Shown here one piece after another: positions 26,001-41,700 of a DNA stretch of 64,000 nucleotides. The translations under genes were made by a program, and so were the position numbers. The notes under the pieces are model-generated. The model saw only the letters and a list, made by a program, of their open reading frames with translations. It ran no database searches and was not told the DNA's origin. The stretch covers positions 13,065,001-13,129,000 of the forward strand of contig NC_088933.1 in NCBI RefSeq assembly GCF_038396675.1. The letters are read 5' to 3'. Within the stretch, counting starts at the first letter, position 1. Every line of letters begins with the position of its first letter. The DNA comes from Hydra vulgaris. Taxonomy: Eukaryota > Cnidaria > Hydrozoa > Anthoathecata > Hydridae.

Positions 26001-29000
26001 TGTACTTATATAATAAAGCAAAAAAATCAAATCATGAACAGCTAACATACTTCAGTAGCATCAATAGAAAAGTAATCCCTTTCCCATGATATTTTTTCAC
26101 AATTGAGCATTTTCCATATAAATAGTGGTAAAGACAGTACCTAGAAGCAATACATAAATAATTATAAAATTTGATGATCAATTCTAAAAAATATATAAAA
26201 GTTCATAGTCATCTGCATATCAGAACATATAAGTTCATAACCATCTAAATATCAGAACAAACATAAGTTCATAATTATCTACATTTATTTTTTTAATAGA
26301 AAAGCTGCGAAGAAAAAAAACCTTTTATTTTTATTAAATTTAGGGGTTTTTGAAACTTTTATTTTTATTAAATTTAGGGGGTTTTGAAACTTTTATTTTT
26401 ACTTTTATGGTGATAATTTTTTTCGCGAATGAAAACTAACAACATATTGTAGTAAATTAATATTGAGTGAATTCTCCCTTGGATTTAATTACAGCCGGAG
26501 TTTAGGAACACTAACAACCAATTTTTGGCATTCTTTGGGTGTAATTAAATACCAAACCTCTTGTACATGAGCCCAAAGTTCATCCTTATTCTTAGGTGGA
26601 GTGGAAAAGTTGTAGACCTGTTGTTTAACTATTGCTTATAAATTTTCGAGTGGGTTAAGATCAGGGCTTTGTGCTGGCCAGTTAATGACTTTCAGTTTCT
26701 TCTTATGAAGGAATTTAATGGTCTTACCAGCTTTTTGCTTAGGGTTGTTGTCTGGCATGAACATCATGTTACATAAAATACTGCCTCATTTTTAAAGCAA
26801 CTTGAAATATCCGACCTTGAGGATGTTGATATAGTCATCAGAGTTCATTATTCCATTAATTTTCACTAATTCATCAAATCTACAAGCACAGAAACATCCC
26901 AAAAACAAGAGTTTTCCTCTGCCTTATTTAACGGTTGATGTAAAATCTTGAGCACTTATCAAAATCAAATCAGAAGTCTTATTTGAATGAAGTTTAGCAT
27001 AATCTCATAGCTATTATTCATCAAATTTGTAACATCCTTTGCAGTTTTAGACTCTCCAGAAGCAACCAGACAAGCGATTGTTTTTAAATGATTGTAAATC
27101 ATCGCACAATTTTATATTTAAGATAATGAGACTTTCCTAATTCAGCAGCGATTTCACAATAAGATTTTCCAGATTTAAGCCTTTCCACAATATTTTTTTC
27201 TAGTTCAAAACTTATTTTCTTCATAATGCTAATAACAATATTTTTTTTTTTTAATGTTTTGTAAACAAAATCTAACTTTAAATTTTGTTTAATCAATAAA
27301 AATTATTGGAAAATTAATAACTCAATCATATTAGTCCTAAAGCTATTAATTTATGTTGTATGCGTATTTAAATGTGGACAATAATGTCAATTGCTTTTAT
27401 TTGCAAACAAAGTTATAACCATTAGCTTTTCACATAAAAATAAAAATTCAATATCCTCTAAACTTAATAAAAAGCAATATTTTCAGTTAGGTAAGTCTTA
27501 AATCTAATTAATAAAACTAAAACTTAATTTTTCTTTGCAGCTTATTTATTGAAAAAATGTTTTTTGATTAAATTGTGACAATTTTGTCACATGGTGACAA
27601 GTTTTTCACATACTGTATATTGCTAATTTTATAATTTCCTTAAATATTTATAAATGAAATGAATTTTTTTTTATTGAATATGTTGATAACTTTTATACAT
27701 AATATTTTTAAACATATATCATAGTTTAAACATAATTATAATTATTATTATTATTATTGTTATAATTACTACTACTATTATAATATAGATTGTTAAAAAA
27801 TTTATAATAGCAATATTTCAGGTCAGGTCAAGACCATCATGATTACCCTGCTACCGGTAACATGTTATCTAGTTAACCTACACATGTCCAGGTGCCTAGC
27901 TGGAATTATTTAGACAAAGGTTAAGAGAAATTAACTTAAAACACTTACAGCCTTGGGACTCTTGAATAAAGGCTAGAGATGGTGTCTGAATAAAAATTCT
28001 TATTTTAGGCAGATGTTAACAATAATTCTTGTAAAATGTTAACAAACTTCTAATGCTTCATTTTATTTCAAACAACTTATTCTCTGACAATAAGTATTTC
28101 AATAATCACATTCTCTGCTGACTTGTTAACCTTTATAACAGAAAAGCTCTTTAATGGATTAGATAGAAACAGTGAGAAAAGAGCTGTGGCTCTAGACATT
28201 TTAAATGCTTTTAACAAACTCTGGTGTGCTAATCTTCTTCATAAGCTTGCTATATATGGCATATCTGAATGAAATTTTAAAACTATTGATACATTTTCTA
28301 AACTCACTTTCTTTTACTTAATGGAAACAGATTACTAGATATATTAGATATCGTGAGGCAAGCACTTATGCAATTGACTAAGTGTTTGTTTAAGTTTGGC
28401 TACTGTTTGTCTTGCTGGCTACTTCTTGCCTTCATTGCTACTTCTGGTCTTGCTGGCTACTGCTGGTTTTGCTGGCTACTGCTGGTCTTCCCCTTTAAGC
28501 TCTCTTTATATGGTATATCTAGAAAAGTTTTGCAAATTATTAAACAATTTTTTTTCTTATCACAGTATTAAAACTGTCCTTGATAAACAACACTTTCTTT
28601 CATTGCTAGTAACATATGAAGGTACCACAAGGTTCCATCCTTTGTTTTGTGTTGTTCTATATCTATATTAATAATCTTACTTCTTACCTCTAATTATCTC
28701 TACCTTAACCTTATCTCTAAAGTAGCTTTATTTGCTGACAACATTACTATATCCTCTAGTCTTCATAAAAAATCATTAGTTATTGATTGCTTAGTAATCA
28801 TGCATGTGACAGCATAGTTTTCACAGTGGTTGGTGAAGTTTAACCCAAACAAAACTTTCTCTTTTAGAAAAGGTCCAAAACATAAATGTAGAGTTGTTAC
28901 CCAAAATATCCTCAGTAATATATATAGTTTGGTTTATTAAACACATAACTATTTTATACATGTTACACATAATACAGGACAAAAATGTATGTATGTCTGT

Positions 29001-29003
29001 ATG

Positions 29004-29037
<34 letters not shown>

Positions 29038-29210
29038 TGTATGTATGTATGTATGTATGTATGTATGTATGTATGTATGTATGTATGTATATGTATATAT
29101 ACATTCATACCTACATACTTATTTCTGCAAATTTGGCAATGAACATAATACAGTCAAAAACAAAAAGTCAAAAACAAAAAAACTGCCAGCCCAAAATCTT
29201 ACCATCATAC

Positions 29211-29304
<94 letters not shown>

Positions 29305-29307
29305 AAT

Positions 29308-29396
<89 letters not shown>

Positions 29397-29627
29397 CATT
29401 ATTCAAATATATATACCCATTCTTTATTACCAAAATACTTTAAAACTCACAAGATTTTCATTTCCCCTTAAACATGCTCCCATAATTTGACCAATCCATT
29501 CATAGTGAGCAAAGATTCGACAATTAGAGTTAGGAATGTAGCAATCCCGATAAATATTTGATGTTGCAAACTTAATGAAAATAAAACTAATCATTATTAT
29601 CATGGTCATAATCATGATCTTGTTTAA

Positions 29628-29726
<99 letters not shown>

Positions 29727-32700
29727 TATCATCATCATCATCATTATCATCATTATCATCATCATCATTATAATCATCATCATCATCATCATCATCATCA
29801 TTATCATCATCATTATGATCATCATCATTATGATCATCATCATTATCAAGTAATTAAATAAAAACTTTCAATACTTGATTAGGACTGCGAACAAAATAAG
29901 GTAGAGGGAGTAAGGCATCGGGTGATGAAGGGCATAGTTCTTCTGCTAGATCAGATAAGCTATCACGAAAACCTCCACCTATAGATTAGACATTTGAATT
30001 ATAAGAACTTTTTTTAATAATTTATAAAAATAATAAAACAACATCTAGTTTCTTTTTAAAATAATTTATAATTATTATTTAATAGCTAAATTGAAATATT
30101 ATTATATTTCACTTAAAAAGATTATATTTTACAAAATAATTTGAACAAATTTTCTAACCATTTGGTTATTTTGCAAATTCACAAATCATGATCATTGTAA
30201 ACACAAATTAGAATCAAAACAAGTAACAAAAATAAAAGTCAGGAAACTTTAAAGATGTACTTATTTTGTTGTTGTATACATCAAGGCTTGCTCACTGAGG
30301 CTCGCTCAACCTATCTAACAACCCCAACATGTTTTATCTCGTTTTCACACCACCCAAAAAAACTCAACCATAATGCTTTTATGCAATAACCTTTGACAAT
30401 TTTAATTTTAGGATTCTAGTTAAAACTGTATATTAGGTAAAAAAATTTGAAACATAAACCTTGATCAATGATACCCTCTCCAATAAACTTGCATTCCCAC
30501 CACTGTTCATATTTAGGTGGCCATCTACAAGTTTCAAAAAATGAGAGGTTAAAATCAATACAAGTTGAAAGAACAAACATTTTTATAAATACCTGTAATC
30601 CATCTTTGTTTCACATCTGTCTACTCTCAGAGCTTCATACAACTAAAAAGAAAAAAGAAACGTATTTATAATTTTAAATTTATCTAAATTTAAACAAATT
30701 TGAACAACAAAAAACATATTTAAAAAATCAAAATTCTATAAATTAAAAATTTTAAATTATGTTAATTTATATGTAATTATAATATTTGTTTAGAATTTTA
30801 AGCTTTTTTTTTTCCTTATGCAATAACTGTTATGATTGAATACTTGATTGAAAATTGAACTTTTTCCATCTGGATCAAATGTTGGATCAACTAACTGTTG
30901 AGCAGCAAGATGACGATTGATGTAAATCTTTGGAATTGTTGAAGGTGCAGCACCTTTATTCAAAAAAAATAATTAAAAAACATTTTAATGTTTTTTCAAA
31001 AACACCAATTTTAAATTTCTACTAAAAACTCAACAGCATAAAAAAGAATAACCTTCTGTTTCTCTAAGACAATTTTCAATAAGACCCTGTCTTTTTTTTG
31101 ATAATGGTAGCAATTGTCGAATCTCTTCTAAGCATTTATAAGTACCAACAGTGTATTCCCACAATGGCAACAGATATTGAATGACACTATCAAACAAGCT
31201 GATGAAACGATTCAATACTTGTGCACGATAATACAAGCAACTTCGATTCCCAACCTCAATTGATTGAAGTTTAGGATACCTAAAATGTACTTTATATTAT
31301 ATACTTCCCACCACGTCCCTGGTAGTACCACGCTCAACTTGTTTCTCCGCGCAGCAGCCTTGTTCGTCAAGGTTTGTGTTTTGGAATTATAGAGTTGAGA
31401 GAGGGTTATAACCACAAGTAGCCTCTTCATCTGTAGTGGCCTTCTCGGCCTTGGGGAGGTGAATTACAAAAAAAATATATACATATAAATTGCTCAATCA
31501 ACTATTATTTATTTAACCTTTTATTTGTTAAAGCTTGTTTCTGAATTATATTACAAAAAATATTTATAAATTTTTAAAATCAAGTTATTTAAGTAAATTA
31601 TAACTTTTTATTATATTGCACTGGTCAAACATAATACATACATGATAAAACATATTGCAATAAAATTAAAATATGCATAATAAAAACAGTTTAAAGATGT
31701 ATGACCAATTACTAAATTAGTTCTACATAATCACAGACATCCTAATAGAAATATATTTACCTCACTAGATCTTTTTCAAACAAATCTTTGTTCAATCGAC
31801 ATTGTCTTTGCTTTGAAGAAACAATCTTTATATAATGAATTCGACAATCTATTCCGTCATCTAACAAATCAAAGACAAAAATGTTTAAGCTAAAGAAAAT
31901 GTAACAAGGAATGAGATCAGCACAGAAAAATCACCAAATATTATGTGATTCGTAATCAACAGCTACAAGAATTACATGGTTCACAACAATGATATTTCAT
32001 CATAAACTAATTAATTAAAACTAATTTATATATTTAATAAAGGGCAACTCAAGATTGATGAACACTTTTCAGACCTCTGATACTATCCTAAAGAATGTGA
32101 AATTCAAAGTAAATTAACCTGGGTCTCAAGTTCACAAATCAATCTGAGTTTCAAGTTCACAAATCAATCTGGGTCTCTAATACTATCCCAAAGAATGTTT
32201 TTTTTTAAAGTAAATCAACTTAAATGAATGACTTTCAAATGAAGCAAAAAATAAGCAAAATCAAATTTTCATTTTGAAAAAAAAATAATGAAAATATAAT
32301 TTCGTTATAAAAGATCTTGATTAAAAAGACTTTTTTGTTGAAAATTTTTTGTGTAATATTATTAAAAAAAATAACTTTTTTATATAAAATAACTATTAAT
32401 TAAAAACTTTCATGATATCACTTCACTCCAAAATTTTATCTTCAACTCCCAACCTGAGTTTTTTTTTTTGTTTCAACTCCATTTTAAAGTGCTTAAAGAA
32501 ATTTTATTAATTGATATGCAAAATTAATAGCTTTTTAAACTTTTTAAAACATTTATATAATACTAAAATTTAAACTATATTTCTATTTATATTATTATAT
32601 TTCTAACATATATGAAAAGTAATTAACAAAATGTAAAAGTTTAAATTCATAACTTTTAATAGACATTTATTTTCTTCCAAAATTTTAAAATGGAGTTTAA

Positions 32701-35700
32701 ACAAATAAACGCTATGCATGTGAAATTTATCTACAATTATAATCTACTCTCCAATTTGGACTGGTTTTGCATCTAATCTATAGATTAGATGCAAAACCAG
32801 TCTTTACAAGATATTGTTTACAAGATAATCTACAGATTATCTTGTAAACAATTTCATGTGCTATAAAATTATTTATTATAACTTAAAATTATACCTTAAA
32901 CTTTTGCATTATTTTAAAATTATACCTTAAGTTATTTACCTTTGCATTCTTTTATCCTTATTTCAATCTGAGGGTAATATTCTGCTGCATTTTCTAATAT
33001 CACAACATCACCATTTTGACACCTAACAAAAATATAGAAAATATAGCAGAAAGTTTAAGGGATTGCCAATTTTTTTTTAAGAGCATAATTTCAAATAATC
33101 TCATTTATTGACTATTGTAATAAAAATTTAAAAACAAACCCATCAATTCTGACTTCATTTAATAGTTTACTTTGCACTGAATCGGTGAGACAATAAACAA
33201 GAACTCGGCTGGGCATGTAGTTATCATCACTGTCATCAACACCAATTATCAATTTTCTATGAAAATTGATGTAAATATAAAATAGAAAAAAAAAAAAAAA
33301 CCTTGATGAATATGAATGTTTTAAATAGAAGTATATAGAGGAGTATATGAGAGAGAATAACAATCTAGGAGAACACAAGGCAAAAATACTAACATGAAAA
33401 GAATGTTATTAAATGTAATATATTTATAATAATATTATAAATATAATTATAAATATATTACATAATATACTTAATAACACTCCACTTTATAACCATAGTA
33501 AGGAAGCACCAAGCTTCCTTACTATGGTTGAAAAATATGAATTATGTAAAAATACAGTAAAAAAAGTTTTTAATCAGATACTTTTTAACATCTTTTAAAA
33601 AAAAATTAATTTCGAAATATTTAAAACATACTGTATAATAACACCCGCTTTGATTTGCAATCGAATGTGATGCCTTCCAGAGCTCCCATCTGACTCCCAG
33701 TATGTGTCTGGATCATTGTCAAGCAAATTATTAGCACTGTCTTGTTCCTTTATTTAAAATTATGACATATCAATGAAAAAAAACATTTTTTTTTACTAAA
33801 AAAAATATAAAATTCAAAATGTATAATAAATTATAATAAAAGAAAGTAAAATCAAATAAGATTAAAAAAAAAATTTGAAAGACATAGGTAACAAAAATAT
33901 AATAATGTAATGTTATAGAACAAATACATTAAAATTAAAAATATAATAACATAATGTTATAGAACAAATACATTAAAGTTAAAAAAGTCACACAAAAAAC
34001 AAAATGTTAATAAAATTCAATAAAAAATTAATTATTAATTAATTTTTATATAAAAGTAAATAATTTTTAATCAAATAATTTCATACTGAAGAAACAGTGA
34101 TTGACTCTACATATCTGCTAGCCCCACCAATGTACAAATCATGACTTGAGGAATGATCAACTAAAAATTTAACAAGCTCTTCATCTGCCTCCAATGACCA
34201 ATTAGATGGTGGATTAGAAAGATGGTTAACAGCATCCATATCAACATTTTGTGGCAGAGATCTCGGAATTAGTTGTAACATGTAATTCATTTCAACCACT
34301 GACTGCCATCTTTTGTAATATAAATAAGAATTATTTAAAATATTAAAAACTTTAATATATCTAACTTTTAAAGAACATAATATAACTTAAAAAGTCTGTG
34401 TTTAAAAGTTTTTTTGATTAAAACGCATGAAATAAATTTTCTTTCTAAATTATAATTGAATTACAAAAACACTCTAAAAGTAATAAAAACTTATCATACT
34501 TAAAAAAAAATTAAAAAAATAAATACAAATGTTTTTAAAGATGCTGAATACCTATATAATACTTTATTTTCCTTTTTATCATTTTTATTTGCTTTAAGCA
34601 TAAAAGATTTAGGAACTTTTTTTTTGGATTCTGATATTTCAAATTTTGGTATTAACTTTGGTACATTATCTGTCTTTGAATCTCTAGGATGTATAATGAT
34701 CCAGGCTTCACTTACTGAGCAATCTGAAATAACATCTTTCAAAGTTGCAATTGACTCCTAAAATTAAAATGCATATAAATTATTTTAAAATGTTGTCCAA
34801 AAAACCTTTTTATACATGCAGAGGGAATGCCACATCTGAAGGCTTTTGAGATATTCATTTTCATTTTGACTTTTTGGGAGGAACATTGTTGGCTTTATAT
34901 AGTAATTACTAACTACAGAAATGACTTATTTACTTAAAGGTAAAAATGGAAAATATGTTAAACCAGTATTTTACTTTTTAAAAACAGACTCTTTAAACAT
35001 AGTTTAAACATAATTTCATTTCATCTCCCCAAGGCCATGAAGGCCACTACAGTAGAGGAGACTACTTTAGTTGGATTTTTACAAACCTCAAATATCTGTC
35101 AGATTTTTTATCAAAGGAAACAAAAGATCATATTAATACTGCAGTTGAGCAGCTTAAAACAAATTTACATTTTTGCTCAAAATATTTATGAAAATAAATG
35201 TAAATATTTTTTTTATAAATAATAACAATTATTACAACAAAAATATAAATTATTATAATATACATTTAAAATAAATAATCATTTTAAAACAAATATTTAT
35301 TTATATATAATTACTATTTATTATTATAATTCTATTAAAATATGTTTCTAAACTCTTACCCTCATTTTTAAAAAAAAAATTTACAACTATTTTAGGTTAA
35401 AACTAATTTTCATAAAATACTTTTTTAGTCATACTGCAATAAAATAGACAGTTTTATTTAAAAAAATAAAACTTTAATTTTTTGCAGGTCCTGAAATACC
35501 TATAATACGAACATAAATGTGATCGAAATCAATTTCAACAAGCAATATTGAGAATAAGTACAGGTTCGAATAACTAAAGGATGTTTTTATGAGTTTGTTA
35601 AGAAAAACCCACAGTAAATGAAAATTACATCAGATTTTTTAAAAAATTGTGAGAATAAGTTTAAATAAAGTATTGCAAATCATACCCATATATGCAGCAA

Positions 35701-38700
35701 GTAGCACGGCAAGAAGATAGCCAACGAGGCTTTGGCCCTGAGTGTAAGCGGTTCAGAGGGCACCAAAAAAATACAAAGAGTAAATAAAAAGGTTTTTTTA
35801 ATATAAAAAGTATAATTGCTATAAAAATTATAAAATGGCGCCCAGAGTCAAAATGACTTTTTAGTCATTTTGACTCTGGGCGCTTACCACCTGTGCTATG
35901 CCACTGCATATAGCATATGGGTCATTCCATGCCAAATGGACCCAAATTTTGATGAAACTTGATGGGTTGGTTTATATCAATTCCTGAAAATTTCAGCATA
36001 AAATGTTTTGTAGTTCACGGGATATTGTCATTTGGAATTTCTGATTTTTCCAAAAATAAAAGCTTTAGTAGCAAAAACATGTTTTGTTCATACTTTGAAG
36101 TTTTAAAAACAAAATTTCAGAAAACCTTCTAGTTTTTTTTTGTATTGTATTTTTTTATTGTATTTATTGTTTACTGTTATTGTATTTTTATTGTTTACTG
36201 TTATTGTATTTATTGTTTACTGTTATTGTATTTTTATTGTATTTTTATTGTATTTATTGTTTACTGTTATTGTATTTTTATTGTATAGTTTTTTTTTATT
36301 GTATTGAATTTTTTGAATGTCACATTTTATCCATAATGTCTACTTAATAAACCTAAAAAAACATTTGCAAATATAAAAAGTTGCTTTTTGATGAGTTAAT
36401 ATACAAAATCTGCAATTGAAGAAGTGAAAAGACATTTTTTTAGTTTCTATAAATAGTAGGCTTCCAAATTTTTAGAAATTGACTGATAAGATACAATTCA
36501 GTAAAAAATTATGAACTTCTAAAAATGTCTGCAACTAAAACTTATGAAAATGTGCCTCCACTTCAAAGCACTGGTAACCAAGGATCAACACTGGTTTTAA
36601 TAAGATTTTTTTTTTCTACTGATTTAATAGACTTTATCACAGTTATTTCAGAAAAAAAAAAAGGTACTCATGGGGAAATTACAAAATCAGAACAATTTCA
36701 AAATAATTTAAATAATTTGTGTACTGTTTTTGTTTTTATTTCTTTAGAGAGGTTATTATTTTCAGCAACAAAGTTGGATAAGGCGAAGCAACAAAAAAAA
36801 AAAGTATTAAGTTGACATTAATGATAATAATTTCTCAATATTTTATTTGTTTCATTTTAAAAAAGAAAGCGAAAATATAAATTGCTGTCTCTATGTAAAA
36901 TATATTTGTATAACTTTAATGTAACAAGTATATATTGTCTCTATATGAAAATGTCTTTGTAATGCATGTGTATACTTTTATGTATAACTTTTTTTATATA
37001 ATTATATTTATTTATTGAGAAGTACAAGCATGTTTAGCTTAATTGGACAAGGCATTTATTTCATATATGGAATGTCAGTGGTTTGAAACCACCTCTGTCT
37101 ATCTTTATTTAATTGTTTTTCTATTAAACAACACTGGTCATATATTTGCTTTGTAACCATTATCTTTTCTTTTTTGTATATAAGAAATCTTTTTGTTGTA
37201 TGTTTATAAATGATACACATCTCTTCAAATTCAGATTTCTTATACCATTTAAGCTTTTCAGCGTACTTTCTAAGTAAGGTGCACATACATATATACATAG
37301 TTTTTAAGCTTCAATTAGGCCATGCCATCTACAAATTTTTCACATACCCTTAATTGTTTCATACGACTTTTCTATTATTGTATGTTTTTATTCTCAATCT
37401 TTTAGCGCTTTTTAATTATGGATACTTGTTGCTTTTTAACATTAGGCTCTATGCGTTAAGTTCTACCCGCCCCTCTACTATGTTATTGGTGAACAATTAT
37501 TAATTATAACTATTATTACTTGTTATTCAAATATTAATAATAATTGTTAATAAGTATTTATTTATATTTCATCAACAACATAGTAGACCAAAAAAGAAGG
37601 GGGAAAGAAAAACAAAAATATTTTGCAAAGAGGTAAGATTCGAACCACGGACATTCCGTGTATGAACATTCATCACATCTAAACCTCTAACACAATGGAA
37701 CCCTCCCTACAACATTCTATATACCTCACAGGTGTCACTGGCTGATCACTAAAAACGAAAAGTTAAATGAACTTTCTGAGGTTCTTTACTAATGGCTAGC
37801 AAAATATTAAATGTTTTTTGTTGTTGATAAATTAGTAGTGCTGGTAATTGTCAGAATGGACGCACTAAGACAACATTCTTCCATAACTATCAGCTTTAAA
37901 GGAAATAAAGAACCGCTTAAATTTTGCCACACAACAAACACCATGAAATGTAACACTTAAGCATTAATACCGGGAGTAGATATCGATAAAATTAATCACA
38001 ACAAAATCACAGCGGACCAAAAATGTGCCCTTTTTAACCAAAAAAATTAACCGCATGCTCAAACAAGATATAAATCAAGTACCCCTTGGCATGCTTAATG
38101 CTTTGTGGTATTTTCATGACATAAAAATTGCTTAGTAATTGATTGTTCAAACACAATTATCTTACACATGCCTCTAGATTCATACCCAACACTGTGTATT
38201 GACAATCTTATTTAAAATAGCAGTAAATAAAGTTTTTAGTACCATTGACCTCAAATCCGCCTACCATAAGGTAAAAATACAACCAAAAGACTACAAATTT
38301 CTGAATTCGAAGCTAATGGTAGATTTTATAAGTTTAAAGGATTACTTTTGGTTGTACTAACACAGTACCAATTTTTCAATGAGTAATAGACAAGTTTATT
38401 CAGACCAATGAGTTGGAAAACACCTACGCCTACCTTGACGATTTAATTATTGGCGGAAAAGATGAACAAGAGCACAATGTAAATCTAAAAAAGTTTTAAA
38501 CGCAGCTAAAGAAGCCAATATAGGGATAAACATTGAAAAGAGTAACTTTAAAAAAACTCAAATGGAGTTTTTAGGCCATGTTATTGAAAACAACACCATG
38601 AAACCTGATCCCAAAAGATATGAAGCCTTAATAAATATGCCTGATCCATGAACCTTAAGTGAATTAAACAGATCGATTGGATTATTTGCCTACTAAACTA

Positions 38701-41700
38701 AATGGATTAACACATGCAACGAGCTAACCTTGCTACTTACTCAAGTAAGGGAAGGTTTTTCATTTTGGGGCCTAACTCTGCATGCTAAAGAAGCAATTAA
38801 AACGCTTAAAAATAAACTTGTCGAAGCTTGTCTGCCTCTCCTGACTTTAAGCTTCTATTAACTATAGAAACAGATGCTTCCCAAAAAGCTCTAGAAGGAG
38901 CATTATTACAGCTTGGTAGGTGTATAGCTTGTTTCTCAAGGACACTATCGAATGCCAAAAAGAAACACACAGTTGTTGAGAAAGAGGCTGCAGCTATAGT
39001 GGAATGCTGCAGAAGATGGAGGCACCTTCTTAACTTGGTTCCAAACATCAATATCACCACAGACCAAAGATCCATTTATCTTATCTTTATTAAATAAAGC
39101 TCTACAAAAATTAAAAACAAAATACTTACTTGCTGGCACTTGGAACTGGTGGATATTAACTATACAATCTCATATAAACCAGGCCACAAAAATAATGCTG
39201 ATGCCTTCTCCTGATGATCTTCCATACAAAGTACTTTGAAAACACTTCACGATATCCACACTCACCTATGTCATCCGGGGACAAAAAGAATGATACATTA
39301 CTGTAAAACTCGAAATCTGCCTTACTTGACCACTGAAATCAAGCAAATAATTAAAAAGCGTACAACATGCAATAAAACTCAAACTGCCTTTGTACAAACC
39401 TCCATGAGGTTGTCTTATTCAGGCAACAAGATCGTGGGAACATTTATCCATAGATTTTGTTAATAAATATATTTTATTACCATACCATAAATTTTGTTGG
39501 TCCCCTTCAATCCATTACAGCAAACAAATACCATCATGTGGTGGTGGACGAAAACTTGCGATACCTATTTGCCTTTCCTTGTCACGATATCACTGCATAT
39601 ACTATTATACATCATCTCCTCAGCCTTTTCTCATTATTTGGTTCACCCTCCTCAATACACACCAATCACGAGACACAGTTTAAAAGCATTAAACTCAAAC
39701 AATTTCTTGAAAGAAACAGTATCATCAAAACTAGAACTACTCGTTACCACACACAAGGCAATGGGCAATGCAAAAGAACAAAAAGGGCTATACTTAAAGC
39801 TATCAGTCTAGCCCTAAAAAAGTTAAATCTGGAAAAAGAAAAGTGGGAAATAGTCCTATAAATGGCTCTATCTTTAGTAAGAGGACTACTGTACACCGCT
39901 ACCAATGAAACACCACCACTATCTTTAGTAAGAGGACTACTGTATACCGCTACCAATGAAACATCAGAGGATGATGAGTTTCCATCAATCATCAGTAGTA
40001 GGTACCGTACTACCGGATTTTTTAACAAAACAGGACTCTGCAATACTTTACAGATCAGACAAAAGGTCGATCAACTCATTGACAAAGTTGGCAGCTGGTA
40101 GAGACTATATCTCCCTATTTCGCTCACATCAAGTTTCAAATGGAAAGATTGATACAGTATCAACCAAAGACCTTGTTCCACTTCACAAGGTAGACTCACC
40201 AGCAGAGTGTAGTAGTTATGGAATTCCGGCCCAACAGCAATCCAGGGGACAAAGTAGAGACCAAAGGACTTTTGCTCCTGATATCTGCGATCAATTAAAT
40301 GGAGAGTGGTATCTATTAAAAGTATGAAATAGTTTCAACCCCACCTAGTATACTTGAGAACTTGATAATGGATATTATCACAAATACCAAAGCACCAGAA
40401 GTGGGCATACCCAGTCAGTTTAATACTTAAAGCCCAACTACTGTAATAGAGCAATACATTCTCAAGAGTAGAACAAAATGTTAAAAGATCTAAATATCTA
40501 AACAACTACATTACTTATTAGTTCAGCATTTCCTCATTGAAAGGAATAATTTCCATGGACAAATTCAATAGTAGAGAAGACTTTTTATTTTTATATATAT
40601 TTATTTATAGCACATTCTTAAACCGTAACATCATTACCTGTCATTTAAGACTTGACACTTCTGCGAACCATATATATTAATTGCATTCTATTATTAACTC
40701 TATTATTGCGTTTTACTTACATCAATATTGTTATTGTAGTGACTTTATATATTTGATTAAAGCCTAATACTTAATATTGTACTTTATTGCCAGTTCACAA
40801 CACTTCTTTTGTTATTAAATTAAGTATGGGCTATGCAGGCTAACTAACTTAGGTTTTCTGCTGATTAAACTAACTCAATCAGCTTCAGCTTTATGCTGAT
40901 CAGCTTAAAGCTGAAGCTGAAATATTAACCACAATCCCTAAATATTTTAGCATAGTTCAGTAACTTGGCAACTTGAGACAACAATTAAAAAAAAAGAAGT
41001 GGCATCCTCAACTGCAGTGGCTTTCTCAACCTTGGGAAAGGAATACAGCCAAAAAAAAAGTAATAAAAAACATTTTAAGCTTCCAAAACACCTTTTACAC
41101 TTTCTGTAAAACCAGAAAGTTTTGATAACATTGTGTTCAAGTCATAAATGATGTCTAGTATCACTTTGTAAGTCATAAATGATATCGAGCATCTAGAACT
41201 AATAAAAAGATAATGAAAAGATGGATCATCATTATTAGTAGCAACATCATCATTGTTTTGCATCCTTGTTACTAGGCTTGCTGGAGCTGGATGTTTCTCA
41301 GAATATTATTTCTTTAACATACACAATTTTGACTCTATTTTCTTTAACTGAAGCATTTTTCATGTCATTTTCCTACTTCTACTAATACCTTTTTTTTACT
41401 AAAACTCTCTACATACTGATACCCAATTGTCTGCATCTTTATGCTCTACATGCCCCAACTATCTTTATCTTTTATACAAATCATGCAATGCAGCATCTAT
41501 ACTCAAAAAAAAAAACATTTTAAAATCAACTGACAGTTGGCCTAACGTAAATAAAGCTTAAGATCAACTGAACACAAAACTATACAAATTTACAGTAAAT
41601 AAACCTAAATGCAAGTTTACAGAACACAAATCTTTATTAAACTTTCTAACAATTTAAAACACCACAAAACATTAAAACCATTACAGAACATTAAAACAAA

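Larger units (their letters stand above)
26141..29450. other. HECTD3 intron 13
   Basis: Holds a tandem pair of a 46-bp unit (26310-26402), a decayed Tc1/mariner gene, a LINE remnant with a minisatellite, and microsatellites at its 5' end. Confidence 0.7.

Noticed and set aside
28826-28832. CACAGTG heptamer at 28826 as another Transib end
   Set aside because: It lies within the LINE reverse transcriptase remnant (QWLVKFNP) and has no subterminal similarity or target duplication.
28894-29433. Several frames of repeated Tyr/Val/Cys/His/Thr
   Set aside because: Microsatellite artefacts of (ATGT)n, (CA)n and (TA)n.
29427-29853. Long poly-Met (minus) and poly-Ile (plus) open frames
   Set aside because: They are translations of the (ATC)n array; only the exon 13 part of the minus frame is real coding sequence.
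36525-36815. 96-codon plus-strand open frame in HECTD3 intron 1
   Set aside because: Poly-A rich, no recognised motif and no splice context; not enough to call a gene.
37029-37097. Functional tRNA gene
   Set aside because: The T-arm is good but no convincing acceptor stem or anticodon arm was seen; better as a SINE head or pseudo-tRNA.
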